Positions 42,715 to 54,111 are shown, counted from the first letter of the stretch. The stretch is DNA of 64,000 nucleotides from Flavobacteriales bacterium (GCA_016705545.1 JADIYA010000010.1:111636-175635); one strand, 5' to 3'. Notes: generated from the letters alone by a model not told the origin. Made by a program: numbers and translations.

Positions 42715-45700
42715 TCACTTCGCCTGCTTCACCTGCTCGTCATCCCGAGCGGTGCGAAGGGACGCCACCGTACCGCCCGCCTCCACCACCTCCACCCAGC
42801 GGCCCAAGCTCCGCGCATGGATCGTGTGGTCGTACATGGCCTCGCACACCGCACCGGGCAGGTAGTAGCTGCCCGTATAGCTGGCGTTGAGCAGCACGCG
42901 GTAGGTGTGCGTTTGCCCGCGCCACAGGTTGAAGTAGGTGAGCACGCGGTCGTCGCGGATGTCCTGATAAGTGAAGGGGCCTTGTCCCGCTCCTGCCAGC
43001 GTGCCTTCGAGCCGCGTGTTGCGGATCTCCCAGCCGCTGGGGAAGAGCTGCGAAAGGGCCAGCTGCTGGTAGCCGTTGCTCACGCCCGGGTGCGTCACGT
43101 TGACCACCGCCATGAAGTCGGTGCCTTGCTCGATGCGCGCGGGATCGATGCTGGTGCCGTCCATGAGGGTGTAGGATACCGATAGCCCGAGTCCGCTGCT
43201 GCTGGCCTTCTCCTGCCCGGCGAGCGGCGTGCCCGTGCGCACGAGCCGTGCGTAGAGCAATGCCTTGCCCGTGTTCTCGATCTTCACGCTGGCCTTGCCA
43301 TCCGGCACGGGCAGATCGATCCGGCTGATGGCGCGCTCGCTGAACTTCTCCGTTCGCTTGCCATTGAGGGTGAGCGCGTAGTTCATGCCCTTGCCCAGTT
43401 GGCTCTTCTCGGCCAGGCGGCTCACGGCGAGCAGGCCGAAGGCGGTGCTCTGCGTGCTCCACCAATCGTTGCTGCTCAACCTCTTCGCGATCCGCGCGAC
43501 CACGGGAGCGGCCTTCTCCATGTCGCCCATGGCGATGAGGGCGTCCACGATCATGGCTTCGTCGCGCAGGTCGCTGCCGTAGGTCCAGTACTGCTCGGTG
43601 TAGGGCGACACCTGCGTGCTCGCGCCGTTCACCAGCTGCTGCGCCACGTCCTTCCGTCCAGCGTGCGCATAGGCTGCCGCGAGCATCCACTTCGCCTGCA
43701 GGCCCAAATCGCTCTGCTCGCGCAGCCGGTTCATCGCCGGCAGCTCATGTGCCTTGCCGAGCGCCAGCACATAGAGGCGATAGGCCTGCACCAATTGCGT
43801 GGCATTGCGGCTCCAGCTCTCGGGCACCACGCCGTTCCATTCGCGTGCCTGCTTGCGCTGGAAGGCGAGCCAATTGCTCTTCACGTTGCCGGGCATGGCG
43901 TAGCCTGATCGGTCGGCCTCTACCATGAAATGGCCGGCATAGATCGAAGTCCAGGTGTCATAGTGGTCGCCGCCGGGCCAGTAGTTGAAGCCGCCATCGG
44001 CGCGCTGGAACTGCACCATCTTCCGCAGCGCGGCCTCCACGTTGGCGCGCGCCATCTGCTCACCGCGCACGGGCAGCTCCATCACCTTGGCGATGAAGAG
44101 CTGCGGGAAGGCCTTGCTGGTGGTCTGCTCAAGGCAGCCATGCGGATAGTCGAGCAGGTATTGCAGTCGGCGGCCCATGTCAACCGGCGGTATGCTGCTG
44201 ATCTCGAGGTAGGCGCTGTTGGTGCCTCGCACGCCGAGGGCAGCCGGTGTCGCGCTGAAGCTCTTGCCGGCATCCACCAAGGCTTCGGTGACTTCCGTGG
44301 CGGGCAGGTTCGGCTGCCGCACCTGCAATTCGATCCTCTCGCTCGCGCTCTCGCCCGCACCGCTCACGCTCACTTTCAATTTCGCCACGCCCACGGCCTC
44401 CTTCACCTTCACGCGGAAGCTCACCACCTGGTCGCCGGTGCTGCTGAAGCGGATGGTCTTCTGCGAAGGGCCTTCGGGGATCAGCAGTTCATTCGGCTCG
44501 ATCTTCACGATCACCTCTTTCACCTTCGGGTCCATGGCGAAGACGGTCACCGGCAGGTCCGCTGTTTCGCCGGGAGCGAGCACGCGCGGCAATGTGGCCA
44601 GCACCATCAAGGGCTTGCGCACGGGCACGGCTTGTTCGGCGTTGCCGTAGGATTTGTCGCCGTCGGTGGCCACAACCATCATGCGCACGCTGCCCACGTA
44701 GTTGCTGATGGTGAAGTCGTGCTTGGCCCTCTTTCCGCGCTCGAGCTTGAAGGGGCCCACGAAGCGCACCACTGGCTTGAATCGGTTGGCGCGCGCGGCG
44801 TCGCCCTTGCCGGCATCGTCGCTTCCGCCGAGGGCGAGCACGCGCTGCAATTGCCTGCCGTACGCGCCGATCACCTGGTCATAGAGGTCCCAGGTGCGCA
44901 CGCCGAGCGCCTCGCGCGCATAGAAGTGGTTCCAGGGATCGGGTGTCTTGAAGCGCGTGAGGTCGAGCAGCCCTTCATCGACGATGGCAAGGGTGTAGGT
45001 CATGGCCCTTCCGCTCTTCTCGGCCACTTCCACGCTGAAGGGCGCATCCGTCCTGATCTCCTTCGGCGCCGCGAGCACAGGTGCCAGGTGCGTGAGCGGG
45101 TCCTCCACCAGGATCGGGATCACGCCGTAGAGCCGCATGGGCAGGTCGTTGCCCTTGCCGCCTTCCGTCTCCGGACGCGTGAGCTCTTGCGGCTGAATGA
45201 GCATCACGTGCGCGTACACGTTGGGCGCCATGTCGGCGGTGATGGGGAAGGAGTGGCGGGTCTCCTTGGCCTTCAGGTCCACCCACACGGCATCGAGCAC
45301 GCGGCTGCCGGTCTCCAGGCTCACCAAGGCACGGCCGGTGCCGCCGCTGGGGATGATGAGCGTGCAGTTGTCGCCCACGTGGTACTTCTCCTTGTCGGCA
45401 TTGAAGCTGAGCACAGCGGCCTGGTCGGGATCCTGCCGCCGGCTGCGGCCTTCCCAGCCGGGCCAATCCATGTACACCTGCACGGCGCTGGCATGGCCGC
45501 TGGCGGGATCGGTGATGCGGATGGCGAAGCGGCCCCATTGCGGACGGTCGATCCGGAACTTGAAGGTCGTCTTGCCCTTCGCATCGGTGGTGAGTTCCTT
45601 CTCTTGCTGCAGTTCCACGCTCGGCGATGAGATGTAGCTGGCCGCTCCGGTAATCCCGCCATCCCACCACCAATTGTAGTTGAGCTTGTACACCTGCGCC

Positions 45701-48391
45701 TTCAATTGGTGCTGCGCGATGGGCTTGCCCTTGGCATCGATGCTGGCGATGCTGAACTGGTAGCTGGTGTCGGTGGTGTAAGTGCCCCAGTTGTTGCGCG
45801 TTTCGGGCGACTTGATCCCCACGTAGCTGGTGTAGGGGTAGTAGGGCACGCTCACGCGGTCCATGCTCGCATCGCCGCCGGCCTCGAAGACGCGGGTCAC
45901 GATGTTGGTCTGCACCACGGCAGGCGCGCTGCGGCCCATGTGCAGATCGAGGTCGAATCCGGCTTCGCCCTTCTCATTCAGGTTGCCCTCGAAAGCCACT
46001 TGCTCCTCATCGGGCACCCAGGTGCGCAGATCGTTGAACTCGTATTTGTCGTAGCCCTTGAATTCGGGCCAGCCCTCGCTCATGGTCACGGTCACGCGGC
46101 TCTTCAGGTTCTTGGCGGGCGCGCCATGCAGCCAGTGCGAGCGCAATTTGATGGTGGTGCCGCCATCGGCGCTGAGTCGCTGGCCTTCGGTGCCGCTGGG
46201 CCCGTCGGGGAAATCGAGCAGCACCTTCAGGCGGTTGGGCTTCACCGTTTCGATGCGCAGGCTCTTGTGGAAGGCGGTGCCGCCCACGCGCACCACGGCG
46301 TTCCAATACCCGGTGGGCGCATCGGGCACGGTGGCGCAGCGGAAGGCGTACACGCCGTTCACGCTGGTGGTGCGCACATGCTTCTGATCCAACCGTCCGC
46401 GCGGATCGCTGATCTCCAGCACCACCGGATGGTCCTTCGGCAAGGTGTGCGCGCGCATCCTGCAGCATGAAGCTCAAGTAGAGCGAATCACCCGGACGCC
46501 ACACGCCGCGCTCGCCGTAGAGGAAGCCCTTCAGTCCTTTCTCGATCGCTTCACCCTCCACGTCGTAGCTGCTCACGCTGAGCGAGCCGCCGTCGTCGAG
46601 CTTGAGGTATCCGCGCTGCGCGCCTTTGCTCGCCACGAGCAGGAAGGGCTTGTGCTTCGAGGCGGGCAGGGTGGCCAGGCCCTCGCCATCGGTCACGGTC
46701 TGGGCCATGCTCTTGCGCTGGAAGTCGAGCAGGTCGAGCTTCACGCCGCTCAAGGGCTTGGCGGTCTTCAGGTCGCTCACCGCGAGCAGCATGCTGCCGT
46801 CGTTGCCCACTTTGGCGATCAGGCCGATGTCGCTCGCGAGGATGTTGCGCGCCGCTGTGGTGTTGCGGAAGTAGTAGCTTGCCTTGCAGGGATCCTCGCG
46901 CTCTTGGTAGTTGTAGTCGTCTTCGTAGTCATAGTACTCGTAGTCGTCGTAGTACCAGTAATCCTGCTGGTAGTCATAGGCGGCTTGCTCTTCTTCCCAG
47001 CTCTTCTCACGCGGCACCTCCACCGGATCGCCGCCCTCGCAGGGATACACGCTCTGATGGCGGCCGAAGGAGAGCTCCACGCGGTACACGGCGCCGGGCT
47101 CGGTCTTGATGTGGTCGGCGAGATCGAGGAAGTAGGTGTTCCAGCGGCCCAGGTCGGGGCTGTCGGCGGTCTTTAGGCTGATGGTCTTGCGCGAGACCAG
47201 GCGACCTACACGCGCCAGTTCACGGTTGCCATCGAGCGCATTCACTTGCAGGAACTGGCTCACGTTGCTCTCGTGCACCTTGATCACGCGCACATCAACG
47301 GCCTTCAGGTTCACGGCCTGGAAGGGGAGGAGCAGGCCATCGGTGCTGGGCAGGATGGTGCCCTTGCCGTTGAAGCGCACGGCGGGCTTGAGTTCCTCGA
47401 ACACCAGTTCCACGCTCACCTCTTTGCCAAGCGTGCGGCCGTTCACGTTGCGCAGGCCGGCGCTCACGTAACCGTCCTGTTTGCCTGTGAGCCGCTGGGC
47501 GGGATAGAGCACGAGCTTGTTGCCATCGTGCGCGATGCGCAGGTCGTCGGCGCCGGCAATGCCCACGAGGCCGCGCAGGTCCTGAGCGGGGTCCAGCGGA
47601 TCGCTGAAGAGCAGCGTGGCGTACTGCTCGCCATCGCTGAAGGTGGTGGCGCTGATCAGCGCGAGATCGCCGATGGCAGGCACATCGAAGGGCAGGGTGG
47701 CGGCGTCGGTGCTGCCGATGCCCTTGCCGTTCCAGCTGATGTCCACGCGCGAGGCTGCATCGCCGCGCTTCACGCTGTCCACCGTGAAGCGGTGATAGCG
47801 GCCGTTGGGCTCATGCTCCCAGGTGAGCGGCAGATCGCGGCCTTCTTGCTTCGCGGTGAAGCAGCCTTCGAGGTCCTGGCCGGTGGCATCGTCGCTGGTG
47901 TACACGCTGGCGATGAGCCGCTGCCACTTCAGGTCGGTGGCGCTCAGCGACTGCATCTCGTTCACGCGTGCATCGATGCCTTGCTTGAAGGTGCTCACCT
48001 CGAAGCGGAAGTCCTCCAATCCCTTGGGCACCTCGATCAGGTCGCCGAGCCTGAAGCGCACCGCGTAGGTCTTGTCCTGCTCCAATCGTTCATCGGGAAC
48101 GAAGGCCAGGGTGAGCTCATCGCGCATCTCCACGCGGCCCTTCACGCTGGGCGAGAGGTCGAAGAGCTCCTGCAGGGCCGTGGCCGAGCTATCGCGCCAG
48201 CGCTGCCCCGCAGCGATGCGCACGATGATGGGCGAGCGCGCGCTGATGTGCCCGCCGGTGAAGGCGGGGATGTAGGGCGTGAAGGCGGCATCGGGCTTGG
48301 CGCCCTTCTCGTTGTTGCGGCAGGCAGAAAGCACGAAAGCGCACAGCACGGCGAGGCCGAGCGCACGCGAAAGGCGAGGCATGGTGGGCAT
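42715..48391 (-). pseudogene. Bacterial alpha-2-macroglobulin lipoprotein, one frameshift in an otherwise full-length gene
   Basis: About 1890 residues if repaired. The N-terminus has a lipobox (LCAFVLSACRNN), so it is lipid-anchored in the periplasm or outer membrane. MG-type beta domains follow. An unusual Tyr/Asp-rich stretch lies at about residues 469-497 (runs of YYDDYEYYDYEDDY type, 46.90-46.98 kb). The thioester motif GCLEQ is at about 1417 in DYPHGCLEQTTSKAFPQLF, followed by the toroid domain MVQFQRADGGFNYWPGG. Such proteins trap peptidases by covalent linkage. The frame breaks near 46450-46462 in a GCGCGC run between SLYLSFMLQD and TLPKDHPVVLEI. This suggests an assembly slip, but a real mutation cannot be excluded. 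No pbpC partner gene is adjacent. Confidence 0.88.
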
Positions 48392-48410
48392 GGTGGCGTG
48401 AAGTCGGTGG

Positions 48411-48418
48411 TGAAAGTA
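48411..48418 (-). promoter_or_regulatory. Putative -7 box (TACTTTCA, minus strand) for the alpha-2-macroglobulin gene
   Basis: On the minus strand TACTTTCA lies 19 bases before ATG 48391 in the divergent gap to the gene at 48748. The remaining 48419-48747 interval shows nothing else I can name. Confidence 0.3.
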
Positions 48419-48747
48419 GCGGTGCGGGTTCCACGGCGCACGCGCGTTTCGAGCGGAGCAACGGTGGCTGTGAATGCCCTATTGCGAAAGCTGAAAGATT
48501 CTGCAGCGAGGTGGTAACGCGTGGTCCACCGAGCGAGCTCTTCGGCGGCATGCAGATGGTGACTGTTGATATCGACTCCGAGTGTGATTGCCCGCGCAAG
48601 CCGTCAGGCCACGAAGCAAGCCTTGAGAAGGGTGCGCCATAGCGGATACCCATGCCACTGCGAGAGAGCAGCCACCATCGGGCCCGTGCGCATCCACCGG
48701 TTACCTTGCCGCACCGCATCTACTCAGGTGCGCCTCAACCGCACCAG

Positions 48748-50715
48748 ATGCTCTCATTACGGTATTTCATTTTCTCAGTCTTCACCATTGCATGCCTCGG
48801 GTTCGGCGCCCAGCAGGCCGGTGCCCAGAGCAGCAGGGCCGTCTGCATCCTGCCCAATGGCGACCTGCTCCTGGTGGGCCACAAGGACCATGTGCCCTGG
48901 ATGGCCATCCACACGGCTACTTGGGTGGAGCAGCCCAACCCGGACGACGCTCCGGCCAAAGGGGAGTTCACCGCCGCATGCACCGATCGGCTCGGCAACC
49001 TGTACCTCGCGTTCGAGGATGAGGGCGATCCGAAGAAAGATGTCCACGGCCTTCTGCAGCGCGTGAACGGCGCTTGGTCCGCTCTGCCTGCGCTGCCCAG
49101 AGGCTGGAGCAGCATCTACGATCCGGTGGCGCTAGGGCCCGATGCGATCTGGTTCCGCTCCTGGCACGATACGGAGCGGCGATCCGTGATGGTGCGCTGG
49201 GATGGCAAGACATATTCGGAACTGTCGCTGCCGCCCGGCACGAAGGAGATGCACGCCTTGTTGCTCGATGCTGATGGCACGCTCATCGCCGATGGGGACA
49301 TGAACAACGATGCCGGTGCATACCGCTTCGTGAACAATGCGTGGGCGCCCATGGGCGAGGCCATGGACGGAATGCATGTTGACCGATTCGTTTACTTGAG
49401 TGATGGCACCCTGGTATGCAATGTGGCGCGCAGCTCTTACAGCGAAGCGAAGACCGCGCTGTACCGTTGGGACGGCAACGCCTGGAAGCCGCTCAAAGGG
49501 GCCGATGTGCCGATCAAGCAGGACGTCGAGGACCTGTGCGCAGGTCCCGATGGACGCCTCTTCCTCCTGATCGAAGCGGGCGACGAAGCGGGTGATCCGC
49601 AGCGCCTTGCCTGCTGGAAAGATGACCGCCTGCGCTGGTACAAGGGAACCCCGGAAAGCGCGGTGCAGAAGGATTTCAGCGGCATGACGCATCTCTACAA
49701 CCTGGCCTGCGACCGCACCGGCCTGCTGCACGCGCGCACGTACCGGGCGATGGTGACTTTCCCGTGGGCGGAATTCGATCGGGCCATGGACGGCTATCCC
49801 CAGCAAGATGCATCGGCGGCCGCGCTGTGGTCGTTGTTCCAGCGGCTCGAGCCCGATTACTACACTAAAACCGCTGCGCTGATTAAAGCCTACCGCAACT
49901 ACAACGTGGCCAGCAACGAGGCGAACAGCAAGCGGGTGAGCAGCGCTTGCGCTGCGCTGAAAACGTGGGCGGGCGCCGCCATGGATAGCGTGGAGCGCAT
50001 CGCACCCAAGCGCACGAACCGGCTGGCCGATCGATTCGGCACCGCGCTCGAGCTTTGGCGCAAGAGCGCTGAAGGCATGTCGGCCCAGGTAGCCGGTAAA
50101 GCAGCAGGCAAGGACGAAGAGGAACAGGATCGCCTGGAGACGCAGACGGTCCTGGCCTTAGGCAACCTGCGCGATGCGCAGGAGCTGCTCGATGCGGAAC
50201 TGGAAGCGTACGCCGCGCGCAACGCGCTGGCCGCGCGTGTGCTGCCTGCCTCCTACGCCACGCGCGATGGTTATCCGGCGATGGACGATCGCGCAGCGGA
50301 GGTCTTCGCAGCCGAGCAGGCCAACATCGCTGAATGGAACGCCTTCATGGGGGCGAGCAACGGCTGGGTGCACCACATCGGCACCTCGCGCAACGCCGCC
50401 ACCGGCCTGGTAGTGCTGCAGGATATCCGCGACAATTACCGCCCCTGGATGCTGAAGGAGAAGGCGCGCATGGAGGCGTTGGGCATTCCTCCCGATCGCA
50501 ACCGGCTGTACGACGCGTACATGAAGGCGCTGCTCGAAGGCATGTACCTGATGAACACCATTGAGGCCCTCGGCGAGATCATCACCGGCTCCTATGCGCA
50601 CGAGACCTACAACGAGGCCGTGGAGCGGTTCCACGATGCGCACCGCGAAGTGAATTACGCCGTGCAGCAATTGGAAGGCCTGATACCCGCCTATCGGGTG
50701 CGCCACGGTCTCTGA
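48748..50715 (+). CDS. Large secreted protein, propeller-like N-terminal half and helical C-terminal half
   Basis: 655 residues. A signal peptide (MLSLRYFIFSVFTIACLGFGAQQAGAQ) is followed to about residue 340 by repeats of the form CILPNGDLLLVGHKDH, ALGPDAIWFRSW, LLLDADGTLIADGDMNND and DLCAGPDGRLFLLIEAGDEAGD, consistent with a beta-propeller. From about 375 to the end the protein is alpha-helical and charged (AALIKAYRNYNVASNEANSKRVSSACAALKTWAGAAMDSVERIAPKRTNRLADRFG...). I recognise no family. It has no T9SS sorting domain. Confidence 0.68.
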   Translation: MLSLRYFIFSVFTIACLGFGAQQAGAQSSRAVCILPNGDLLLVGHKDHVPWMAIHTATWVEQPNPDDAPAKGEFTAACTDRLGNLYLAFEDEGDPKKDVHGLLQRVNGAWSALPALPRGWSSIYDPVALGPDAIWFRSWHDTERRSVMVRWDGKTYSELSLPPGTKEMHALLLDADGTLIADGDMNNDAGAYRFVNNAWAPMGEAMDGMHVDRFVYLSDGTLVCNVARSSYSEAKTALYRWDGNAWKPLKGADVPIKQDVEDLCAGPDGRLFLLIEAGDEAGDPQRLACWKDDRLRWYKGTPESAVQKDFSGMTHLYNLACDRTGLLHARTYRAMVTFPWAEFDRAMDGYPQQDASAAALWSLFQRLEPDYYTKTAALIKAYRNYNVASNEANSKRVSSACAALKTWAGAAMDSVERIAPKRTNRLADRFGTALELWRKSAEGMSAQVAGKAAGKDEEEQDRLETQTVLALGNLRDAQELLDAELEAYAARNALAARVLPASYATRDGYPAMDDRAAEVFAAEQANIAEWNAFMGASNGWVHHIGTSRNAATGLVVLQDIRDNYRPWMLKEKARMEALGIPPDRNRLYDAYMKALLEGMYLMNTIEALGEIITGSYAHETYNEAVERFHDAHREVNYAVQQLEGLIPAYRVRHGL

Positions 50716-50904
50716 GGCCGGTATAGGGCCGGTTTGGTGAGGCGCAGGGTGCTGGCATTCTCGCGCTCCCAGCGCGGCAAGTTCCCGAAGACGGATGCTT
50801 TCAGAGCACCAGGTATCCCATGCTCGGCCTTCACAGCAGTGACGAACCGGTCATGCAGCCGGAAGCGATTGCGTTATTTCGCCGAACACACAACGCACCC
50901 TGCC

Positions 50905-52538
50905 ATGCGCAATCGCCTCCTTGCCATCCTCTTCCTGTTCACCTGCGTGCATGCCAGCGCGCAGATCCCGTATTCGCAGACGCTGCCGAACATTCAAGGC
51001 TCGCAGCTCAACAGCTGGGTGGAGTTCACCTTCCCGAACACCACCGCGCCCACGGGCGGCGGCGCCTCGCTCGATTTCGGCTGGCTGGCTTGCTGGCAGC
51101 AGGTCTTCGGCGGAAGCAGCAAGATCTGGATCGAACTGGAGACCGGCGCGGATGCGTGGACGCAGGTCTATTACGAGACCGGCAACGTGACCGAGTGCAC
51201 CACCTTCAACCGCACGGCGAACATCTCGAACGCCAATCTCACCAACGCGATCGCCACCGGCGCAGGCTCGGTCACCGGCCGCGTGCGCGTGCAGGATTCG
51301 TGCTATCCGGGCGTGGGCTGCTCCTTCACCAACGACCCGGTGGTGAGCGGGCTCACCTTGGAGTATGATGCGCACGCCGCCAGCTTCACCGCCAGCGATG
51401 TGAGCTTCTGCCCCGGCGGTTCGGTGCAATTCACCGACGCCAGTTTGGGATCGCCCAGCAGCTACGTGTGGTACTTCGAGGGCGGCGTGCCCACCACGAG
51501 CACCGAGCCGAATCCGCTGGTGCTGTACCCCAACCCTGGGAGCTTCGATGTGGTGCTGAGCGTGGTGACCGCGAACGGCCCCGATGAGCTGCAGTTGAGC
51601 AACTACATCGTCGTGCATGCCCTGCCCAACGCCTCGGCCGGGCCGGATGAGGATGTCTGCATCGGGCAGACCGGGCAGCTGCAAGCCTCCGGAGGGAGCA
51701 GCTACCAATGGTCGCCCAGCACCGGGTTAAGCAACCCCGGCATCACGAACCCGGTGGTCACGGTCACCGAGACCACCACCTATACCGTAGTGGTCACCGA
51801 TGCCAACGGCTGCCAGGACGACGATGCGGTGACGGTGACCGTGCATGAGCTGCCCACGGTGATCGCCTCGGCAACCGACAATACCCTGTGCCCCGGCGAT
51901 ACTGCAACGCTCAGCGCAGTGGGCGCGCTCAACTACCAGTGGAGCCCGAACCTCTTCATCAGCGGCAACACCGGCGATGCCATCAGCGCCTGGCCGCCGA
52001 GCGATTTCACCTGGACCGTTTACGGCACCGACGCCTTAGGTTGCGCGCACGACACCACCGTGGCCATCGATGTGCTCGATGCGCCTGCCATGCCCGTGGT
52101 GACGAACCTGGGCATGACCATGAGCTCCACGCCCGCACAACGTACCAGTGGTACCTCGATGGCGAGCTCATCGCCGGTGCCACCGAACAGGAGTGGGCTC
52201 CGTTGGCCAACGGCAACTACAGCGTGACCATCACCGATGCGAACGGATGCCAGAGCACGAGCGCGCCGGTGTACTTCGGCACGGTGGGCGTAGCCGATGC
52301 CGTGGCCATGGGCCTGCGTGTCTATCCGCAACCAGCCGATGAGACCATGACGGTTACCGGGGTGTCGGCCAGCACGGACGTGCGGCTGCTCGATGCCATG
52401 GGCCGCGTGGCCTTGGCCAAGCGCTCCGGCTCCAACGGATCGCTCACCTTCGATGTGCGCGCCCTGGCGCCGGGCGGCTACGTGCTGGAACTGGGAAGTG
52501 GTGCTGCGGCGAAGCGGATCGCCGTGGTGGTGGAGTGA
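50905..52538 (+). pseudogene. Secreted PKD-domain protein with T9SS sorting domain, one frameshift
   Basis: A signal peptide (MRNRLLAILFLFTCVHASAQ) precedes a beta-sandwich (about 25-160), a PKD domain (ASLGSPSSYVWYFEGGVPTTSTEPNPLVLYPNPGSFDVVLSVVTANG) and two Ig-like repeats of the type YQWSPSTGLSNPGITNPVVTVTETTTYTVVVTDANGC. The frame breaks near 52137-52142. In the next frame the sequence resumes as TYQWYLDGELIAGATEQEWAPLANGNYSVTITDANGC and ends in a T9SS sorting domain (GLRVYPQPADETMTV...GGYVLELGSGAAAKRIAVVVE). With one base repaired the protein would be about 544 residues. Confidence 0.82.
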
Positions 52539-52892
52539 TCCGGCCAGCGCTGCAGGCTCCTTCGGTAGCCGCCACTGCGGCATTGGCCGTTGTCTCCCAG
52601 TGTTAGGTGGTGTCTCAGGTTGATCAGATGGAACTCAAATTCGTTTCCACCTTTTCCTTGATGAAAAGGTCTCTAGGCTTGCGTGCTGGTAAATAGCCAA
52701 CAACTGAAGGAAGCCGAGCAGGGCATGAGGTGAACCGACGAAAAGGTCAGGATGAGGTCCTGCGCTCCTATTGGGACCTCATGCCCCTCGGTGTCCAAGA
52801 CTCGAATAGAAATTGAGGCTCGCGGCCTGTTAGAGTTCTGAAGCGAGGACACCTGCTCAGCCCCTTCAGCGGACAACAAACCTAAACCCACC

Positions 52893-53883
52893 ATGAGAAC
52901 AATCGGGATTGATGTGAGCAAGGCGACCCTTGATGTGGCCTTGCGCGATGAGCAGGGCATCGCCCTGGAGAAGCAAGTGAAGAACTCCCCGGCAGCACTG
53001 CGCGCCCTGCTGCGGGGCTGGGTCAAGCGTGGGCTGTGCCAGAAGAGCACACTGGTGTGCCGCGAGCCCACCGGCCACTGCAGCCTCAGGGGTGATCAAG
53101 ACCTTGCTGGACATGGGTCAGCCCACCTGGCTGGCGCACCCCAACGATATCCGCCTGAGCATCGGCATGCAGCGCGGCAAGAGCGACAAGGTGGATGCAC
53201 GGCGCATCGCCGAGTACGCCCACCGCTATTCAGACAAGGCGCGCTTGATCACGCCTGCCTACCCAGGCTTCGCCGAATTGAGGAGCCTGTTGGCCTTGCG
53301 CCAGCGGATGATCACGCAGCGTTCTGGACATCGCGTGCAGTTGAAGGACAACGCCCTCTACCAAGGCAAGTCGATCAAGACCTTGGTGAAGGATGAACTG
53401 GAGCGCCAAGTGAAATCCTTGGAGCGGTCGTTGAAGAAACTCGAGGCGGCCATCGCGGCCTTGATCGCTGCTGATGAGGTGGTGCAGCGCAAGAAGGCGC
53501 TGGCACAGACCGTCTCGGGCATCGGTCCTGTGCTGGCCAGCGAGCTCGTCGCGCACACCGAAGGCTTCACGCGCTTCACAACACCACGCCAGATGGTGTG
53601 CTACGTGGGTTGCGCGCCCTTCGAGCGAACATCGGGCAGCAGCGTGCGCGGGCGCACAGCTACCTCACCCTGCGCCAACAAGCGCTTGAAGAGCCTGCTG
53701 CGACTGGCGGCCCTCGCCGCGGTTCGCACCCCAGGAGACCTTCGCGATTACTACAAACGGAAAATCGAGCAGGGCAAACGCCCCGTAGTCGCGCTGAACA
53801 ACGTGGCTGGGAAGATCATCCACCACCTCTGGGCGGTGCTCGCTTCCGGAAAACCTTACCAATCCCACTTGCAAGTGTCATAG
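52893..53883 (+). pseudogene. IS110-family recombinase (DEDD-Tnp_20), one-base insertion
   Basis: 330 residues if the extra base at 53088 is removed. The N-terminal RuvC-like DEDD domain shows IGIDVSKATLD (Asp 7), CREPTG (Glu 58) and DKVDARRIAEYA. The C-terminal Tnp_20 domain shows TVSGIGPVLASELVAHTEGFTRFTTPRQMVCYVGCAPFERTSGSSVRG with the catalytic Ser in SGSSVRG. Codons 1-65 are in one frame and the rest, starting GVIKTLLDMG, is one base later (CTC-a-GGG-GTG-ATC). All catalytic residues survive, so a sequencing error or recent mutation is more likely than long decay. Confidence 0.88.
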
Positions 53884-53898
53884 AAATAGGAGCCAAAA

Positions 53899-54080
53899 AT
53901 CAACCACGATCCAAGTCCAGGCGGCTCGGCTACCACACGGGCTCGCACGCACGCGACCGCCCGCCGACCGCCTGTCCCGCCTGCGTGGACGCCCACCGCA
54001 CGCGGTAGTTGAGCGCTCATTTGCGCATTGCCACCTTGTGCTCTCCTAGCCGGTCGCACTTCGGCAAACTGAGACATTCC
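53899..54080 (+). ncRNA. Candidate bridge RNA of the IS110 element
   Basis: The predicted fold is: outer stem CCACG (53904-53908) / CGTGG (53984-53988); symmetric 10-nt internal loop strands (53909-53918 and 53974-53983); inner stem AGGCGG (53919-53924) / CCGCCT (53968-53973) extended by CGGC/GCCG; a 6-nt spacer; hairpin ACCGC-AC-GCGGT (53995-54006); then further structure to the right inverted repeat. The miniature element has the same plan with different bases in the helices. Position (between recombinase stop and right end) and length (182 nt) fit an IS1111-group bridge RNA. Confidence 0.55.
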
Positions 54081-54111
54081 CCGGATTACCTGCTTCGATT
54101 GAATCACCTGC

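Larger units (their letters stand above)
52607..54080 (+). mobile_element. IS110-family (IS1111-like) insertion element
   Basis: About 1.47 kb. Sub-terminal inverted repeats GTGGTGTCTCAGGTTG (52607-52622) and CAAACTGAGACATTCC (54065-54080) agree at 12 of 16 positions. A recombinase gene (52893-53883) is followed by about 200 bp of non-coding right end with a conserved RNA-like fold. Inverted repeats and a long non-coding right end fit the IS1111 subgroup rather than classical IS110. The left non-coding 52607-52892 holds the block shared with the miniature element (52644-52663). No clear flanking duplication was found. Confidence 0.8.

Noticed and set aside
42817..46470. Long plus-strand open frames (up to 566 codons) opposite the alpha-2-macroglobulin
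   Set aside because: His/Ala/Gly-rich shadow translation of a GC-rich minus-strand gene. The minus frame carries GCLEQ and other family motifs.
52585..52606. A longer left boundary for the IS110 element including TGTCTCCCAG at 52591
   Set aside because: The partial TGTCTC match is isolated and not shared with the miniature element. The inverted repeat at 52607 fits both copies better.
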